From positions 1-16,879 of the forward strand of contig DASRHK010000098.1 in the NCBI GenBank assembly GCA_035650495.1: a DNA stretch of 16,879 nt, written 5' to 3'. This stretch comes from DASRHK01 sp035650495 (GTDB lineage: Bacteria; Pseudomonadota; Gammaproteobacteria; Nevskiales; Nevskiaceae). The notes under the pieces were generated by a model, which searched no databases, was not told the origin of the DNA, and saw only the letters and a program-made list of their open reading frames with translations. Shown piece by piece: positions 13,737 through 16,879 of the stretch. Every line of letters begins with the position of its first letter. The first letter of the stretch is position 1. Both the position numbers and the translations under genes were made by a program.

Positions 13737-15911
13737 GTGACAGGGACGAAAAACATCGTGGGCGTGCTCGTGGGAATTGTGGCGACGGTTGCGACGATGC
13801 CGGTCCGCGCCGACGACACGCCAGGCTTCTTCAGCGGCATGTTCACCGGCTTCGACATCAGCGTCGGCGGCTTCCTGCGTAGCGAGACGACGATCTCCGC
13901 GACCAGCGAGGACAATCCCGCCAACCAGTACGGCAACGTGTTCAACGGCGTGTCCGAGCCGCGCCAGGCGTACGTGCCGCCGGGCTATCTGCCGGTCGTG
14001 CTCGACAACACGGTCGGCATTCCGGTCATCAGCAATCTGCCGCGCACCGCCGTCTCGTCATGGACGTCGGTGTCGTTCCCGACGGCCGCTGCCGCAGACG
14101 CTTCCACGCCGGGTCTGCGAGGCACCTTCACCGCGAATCCGACGACGCTGCCGATCCAGCAGAGCCCGGTGACCGGCACTCCGTTCCCGAAGGTCGACAA
14201 TCGCTGGAACCTCCTGATGCTGCGCGGCGAGCTCGAGACCGGCATCAAGTTCGGCCCCGATCTCGCGCTGATCGCGCGCGTGCGCGCCGTGTTCGATCCG
14301 GATCAGTACAAGGATTTCGACGCGCACAGCGTCGATCAGACGATCACGCAGAACGGAGCGGTGACGCCGGGGCTCAACGGCGGCGGCATCAATGGCGGCG
14401 ATCCGCGGCTCTACGCGGGGACGCCGGACTTCTTCGACTATCGTGTCGAAGGCGGCAAGCGCGGGCACACGCTGGAGTGGACCGGCAAGCGCTATCAGAT
14501 CTACTTCCCCGCGCTGGTGCTCGACTACAACCACGGTCCGCTGACCGTTCGCGTCGGCAATCAGCAGATCGCGTGGGGCCAGGCGCTGTTCTTCCGCGTG
14601 TTCGACGTGCCCGACGGCCTCGACCTGCGCCGCCACCTCGTGCTCGATTACGCGCAGGAGGAATACGCCGACGAGCGGGTGCCGGCGCTCGGCGTGCGCC
14701 TGGGCTGGCAGTTCACCGACGAGATCCTCGCCGACGCTTTCGTGCAGCGCTTCCAGCCGACCGTGTACGGCAACCCGAACACGCAATACAACGTGATCCC
14801 CGTCGGGTTCACTGTGCACGACATGTTCTACGAAGGCGGCTACGACAAGAAGCTCTCCTACGGCATGCGCATCAAGGGCAACTTCGGCCAATGGGGCTTC
14901 CAGGCGATGGCGACGCGGCGCTACAACCCCGACGGCGTGTTCCGCTGGACCGCTTCGGGCGTCGATCGCAACCTGCCGTGCGCGAACGTGCTCGACAACA
15001 CCATCGCGTGCCGCGTCGAGCTCACGCTGCAGAGCGAAGGTCTGCGCTCGGGCGCGCTGCTCGCGCAATCAGCGTTCGAAGTCGCGCCCGGCGGCGTCTA
15101 TTCCGCGAACGAATGGTTCAACTACGCCGGCCGCGTGCGCCTGCAGGCGATCGACGGCCTCAACGCGTCGATCAACGATTTCCCCTCGACCACGCAGCTG
15201 TTCGCCTCGCCCGTGGACTTCCAGACCAACTGCCAGGGCGACGGCAACTGCCAGGCGTGGAACGAGCTCAACACGTTCTTCATCGCTGCCGGCGGCAGCC
15301 TGCGCGGCCACATCGCGCGCGAGTACTTCGCCGAGAACGTGTTCGCGCTGGGCGGCAGCTACGTCGTCGAAGGCGAGCCCGGCGGCCTGCTCGATCAGCT
15401 GATCATCAACCTCGAGACGAGCTACACGCCCAATCGCGTGTTCACGCCGCTCACGCTCACGACCAAGGGCTATCCGCGCAAGAACGCGTCGGTCACCGCG
15501 CTGGTGATGGAGAAGTACTACCGCTTCACCGACGCATTCCCGGCGACCTATTTCGTGTTCCAGTACATGCACCGCAACGTCGACGATCTGTTCGGCCGCC
15601 TGCTCTCCGGTTACGGCGGCGACGAGCACAATCAGGCGCCGGGCGTGCACAACGCCGATTACGTCGTGTTCGCGTTCCAGCAACCGTTCCCGCAGGACGT
15701 CTATCGCGCCGGCTTCGCGCTGCTGGTCGATCCGCGCGGCAGCCTGCTGGTGCAGCCCGGCCTGCGCTGGCGCCCGCGCAGCGACTTCCAGGTCGACGCC
15801 TTCTACACCTACATCAACGGCCATCTCGGCGGCGCGAATCCGAACAACACGCTGCTGTCGACGCTGGATTTCGCCGACGAGTTCACCGTGCGTCTGAGTT
15901 ACCAGTTCTAG
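13737..15911 (+). CDS. DUF1302-family outer-membrane beta-barrel protein
   Basis: This 724-residue exported protein starts at GTG 13737, preceded by GGGGAGA at 13724-13730. It has a signal peptide (IVGVLVGIVATVATMPVRA) cleaved near residue 25. DUF1302 features include RGELETGIKFGPDLALIARVRAVFDP near 161-186 and RVGNQQIAWGQALFFRVFDVPDG near 271-293. After that come alternating beta-strands ending in FTVRLSYQF, whose final phenylalanine is the normal sorting signal for outer-membrane barrels. Cysteine pairs C415/C425 and C499/C505 probably form loop disulfides. DUF1302 proteins are expected to be outer-membrane barrels and recur beside DUF1329, propeller and RND genes. This one should be the outer-membrane end of the same route. 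It starts 21 bases after the propeller gene and is the last gene before a terminator-like hairpin. A general porin is possible, but the gene context argues against it. Confidence 0.88.
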   Translation: MTGTKNIVGVLVGIVATVATMPVRADDTPGFFSGMFTGFDISVGGFLRSETTISATSEDNPANQYGNVFNGVSEPRQAYVPPGYLPVVLDNTVGIPVISNLPRTAVSSWTSVSFPTAAAADASTPGLRGTFTANPTTLPIQQSPVTGTPFPKVDNRWNLLMLRGELETGIKFGPDLALIARVRAVFDPDQYKDFDAHSVDQTITQNGAVTPGLNGGGINGGDPRLYAGTPDFFDYRVEGGKRGHTLEWTGKRYQIYFPALVLDYNHGPLTVRVGNQQIAWGQALFFRVFDVPDGLDLRRHLVLDYAQEEYADERVPALGVRLGWQFTDEILADAFVQRFQPTVYGNPNTQYNVIPVGFTVHDMFYEGGYDKKLSYGMRIKGNFGQWGFQAMATRRYNPDGVFRWTASGVDRNLPCANVLDNTIACRVELTLQSEGLRSGALLAQSAFEVAPGGVYSANEWFNYAGRVRLQAIDGLNASINDFPSTTQLFASPVDFQTNCQGDGNCQAWNELNTFFIAAGGSLRGHIAREYFAENVFALGGSYVVEGEPGGLLDQLIINLETSYTPNRVFTPLTLTTKGYPRKNASVTALVMEKYYRFTDAFPATYFVFQYMHRNVDDLFGRLLSGYGGDEHNQAPGVHNADYVVFAFQQPFPQDVYRAGFALLVDPRGSLLVQPGLRWRPRSDFQVDAFYTYINGHLGGANPNNTLLSTLDFADEFTVRLSYQF

Positions 15912-15928
15912 AGAGATCGATCCCCCAC

Positions 15929-15975
15929 TTGCCGGCGGCTGTCGGGGCCTCCCCCCAAAGTCGCCGGCAATTTTT
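15929..15975 (+). terminator. Terminator-like hairpin between the barrel gene and the second DUF1329 gene
   Basis: ttgccggcg (15929-15937) and cgccggcaa (15962-15970) pair perfectly over 9 bp and are followed at once by TTTTT (15971-15975). The 24-base loop contains a second small stem, gggg/cccc (15944-15947 with 15951-15954). It begins 17 bases after the DUF1302 stop and ends 8 bases before the next ATG. This is the form of an intrinsic terminator or attenuator, and the only good one in the window. Confidence 0.7.
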
Positions 15976-15983
15976 GATTCGCC

Positions 15984-16879
15984 ATGCACATCCGCCGCTA
16001 CGACGCGGGCTACAGCCGCCGCCAGTTCCTGAAGACCGCCGCGGTGGGCGCGTCGGCGGGCGTGCTCGCGCCGCTCTGGAAAGTCCTCGCAGCGACGGGT
16101 GACGCGACGAAGGCGTATCCCGACGAGTTGCTGTCGATCGAGGGCTACACCAAAGGCAAGATCAAGACCGGCGACGAGATCACCGCGGCCAACGTCGAGC
16201 ACGTGAAGGATCTGCTCGAGCCGATCCGCTACGAGCAGATCGTCAAGCAGGGAAGGAAGCTCAAGGTCGCGTCGACGACGACCGACCTGATGAAGCTGTC
16301 GCCGTGGGATTACATCGAGGCGACGTTGCGCAACGCGGGCAAGGCAAAGTTCGACGCGAAGGGCAACGTGGTCAACGCGGCCGACGGCCAGCCCTGGATC
16401 GGCGGCAATCCATTCCCGGATGCCAAGACCGGCATCGAGCTCTTCGCCGCGCAGACGCTGTCGTGGGGACGCCACGATGCATCGTTCTACGCGTGCCTGA
16501 TCGACACCGTCGATCACGAGGGCAACATCAAGTTCAAGTACAGCGCGGGCTGGGCGGAGCTCTCGGCGGTCGCGCGCGTCACGCTCGATCCAAAGCCGTA
16601 CTGGCCGCAGCAGAAGGACAAGCTGCGCTTCCAGTCGGTGTTCTTCCTGTCGCCGCAGAATTTCCGCGGCACGTCGTTCCTCAACATCTGGGACTACGAC
16701 CACAGCACGTTCCCGATGCTCTACGGCTACGTCGCGGAGTTCCGGCGCATCCGCCAGTTCCCGACCGATCAGCGCTTCGAGCCGCTGGTGCCCGGGGCGA
16801 CGCTGTATCTTTCCGACGCGTGGGCTGCGGGCGATCCCCTGCACACCTGGGGCAACTACAACATCGTCGGCCGCGGTCC
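15984..16879 (+). CDS. Tat-exported DUF1329 protein, copy 2 (partial, cut by window end)
   Basis: The open frame runs from ATG 15984 to the last base, 298 whole codons, with no stop. It is clearly a paralogue of the DUF1329 gene at 11386. Both begin MHIR-Y and share KAYPDEL-SIE-YTKGK, WIGG-PFPDAKTG, RQFPT-QRFEPL-PG, DAWAAGDP and TWGNY. The twin-arginine motif is consensus (SRRQFLK, 11-17). Only one cysteine occurs in the visible part, and the region matching the CPEC motif of copy 1 is beyond the edge. No Shine-Dalgarno precedes the ATG. The upstream bases are the hairpin's 3' arm, five Ts and GATTCGCC. Expression would need read-through of the hairpin or a separate, unseen promoter. A second carrier in one locus could bind a different ligand, pair with copy 1, or pass cargo in sequence (inference). 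Confidence 0.88.
   Translation, partial: MHIRRYDAGYSRRQFLKTAAVGASAGVLAPLWKVLAATGDATKAYPDELLSIEGYTKGKIKTGDEITAANVEHVKDLLEPIRYEQIVKQGRKLKVASTTTDLMKLSPWDYIEATLRNAGKAKFDAKGNVVNAADGQPWIGGNPFPDAKTGIELFAAQTLSWGRHDASFYACLIDTVDHEGNIKFKYSAGWAELSAVARVTLDPKPYWPQQKDKLRFQSVFFLSPQNFRGTSFLNIWDYDHSTFPMLYGYVAEFRRIRQFPTDQRFEPLVPGATLYLSDAWAAGDPLHTWGNYNIVGRG

Noticed and set aside
14060..16102. Plus-strand frame (680 codons) overlapping the DUF1302 gene
   Set aside because: Out of frame with the barrel gene and composed of Arg-rich low-complexity sequence. The barrel frame has signal peptide, family motifs and proper C-terminus.
15069..16844. Long minus-strand open frame (591 codons) opposite the DUF1302 and second DUF1329 genes
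   Set aside because: It crosses the terminator-like hairpin and two clear plus-strand genes and has no recognisable domain or ribosome site. Shadow frame.

Overview
The window is a dense, GC-rich stretch of bacterial chromosome. It has TonB-dependent receptors, outer-membrane barrels, Tat-exported proteins and ATGA-type gene overlaps. This fits a Gram-negative proteobacterium with many outer-membrane receptors. The receptor style and the DUF1302/DUF1329/RND gene set suggest a gammaproteobacterium of the Steroidobacter/Nevskia kind. That placement is an impression, because the window contains no marker gene. There are no tRNAs, rRNAs, CRISPR arrays or transposases, and no gene-free stretch over 300 bases.

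Region 1 (1-5915) holds the tail of a TonB-dependent receptor, a small exported protein on the minus strand, and then a tightly coupled plus-strand operon. The operon encodes a complete TonB-dependent receptor, a Tat-exported PhoD-like phosphatase lipoprotein and a membrane di-iron fatty-acid/sterol hydroxylase. Each junction in the operon is a 4-base ATGA overlap. The small minus-strand gene overlaps the receptor genes at both of its ends.

Region 2 (5916-8822) holds a large MalT-type (LAL) LuxR-family ATPase regulator and the control region behind it. That region has a dyad placed like a class-II activator site, a possible -10 element, a strong hairpin in the presumed mRNA leader, a consensus Shine-Dalgarno sequence right after the hairpin, and a 19-codon serine-rich leader ORF.

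Region 3 (8823-16879) is the most interesting part. It appears to be one operon encoding a trans-envelope machine: an RND/MMPL inner-membrane transporter, a Tat-exported DUF1329 protein (expected LolA/LolB-like lipid-carrier fold), a Ycf48-like beta-propeller and a DUF1302 outer-membrane barrel. A terminator-like hairpin follows, and then a second Tat-exported DUF1329 paralogue cut by the window end. A simple model is that the regulator senses a hydrophobic compound and switches on a route that moves such a compound between the inner and outer membranes. The substrate and direction cannot be read from the sequence.
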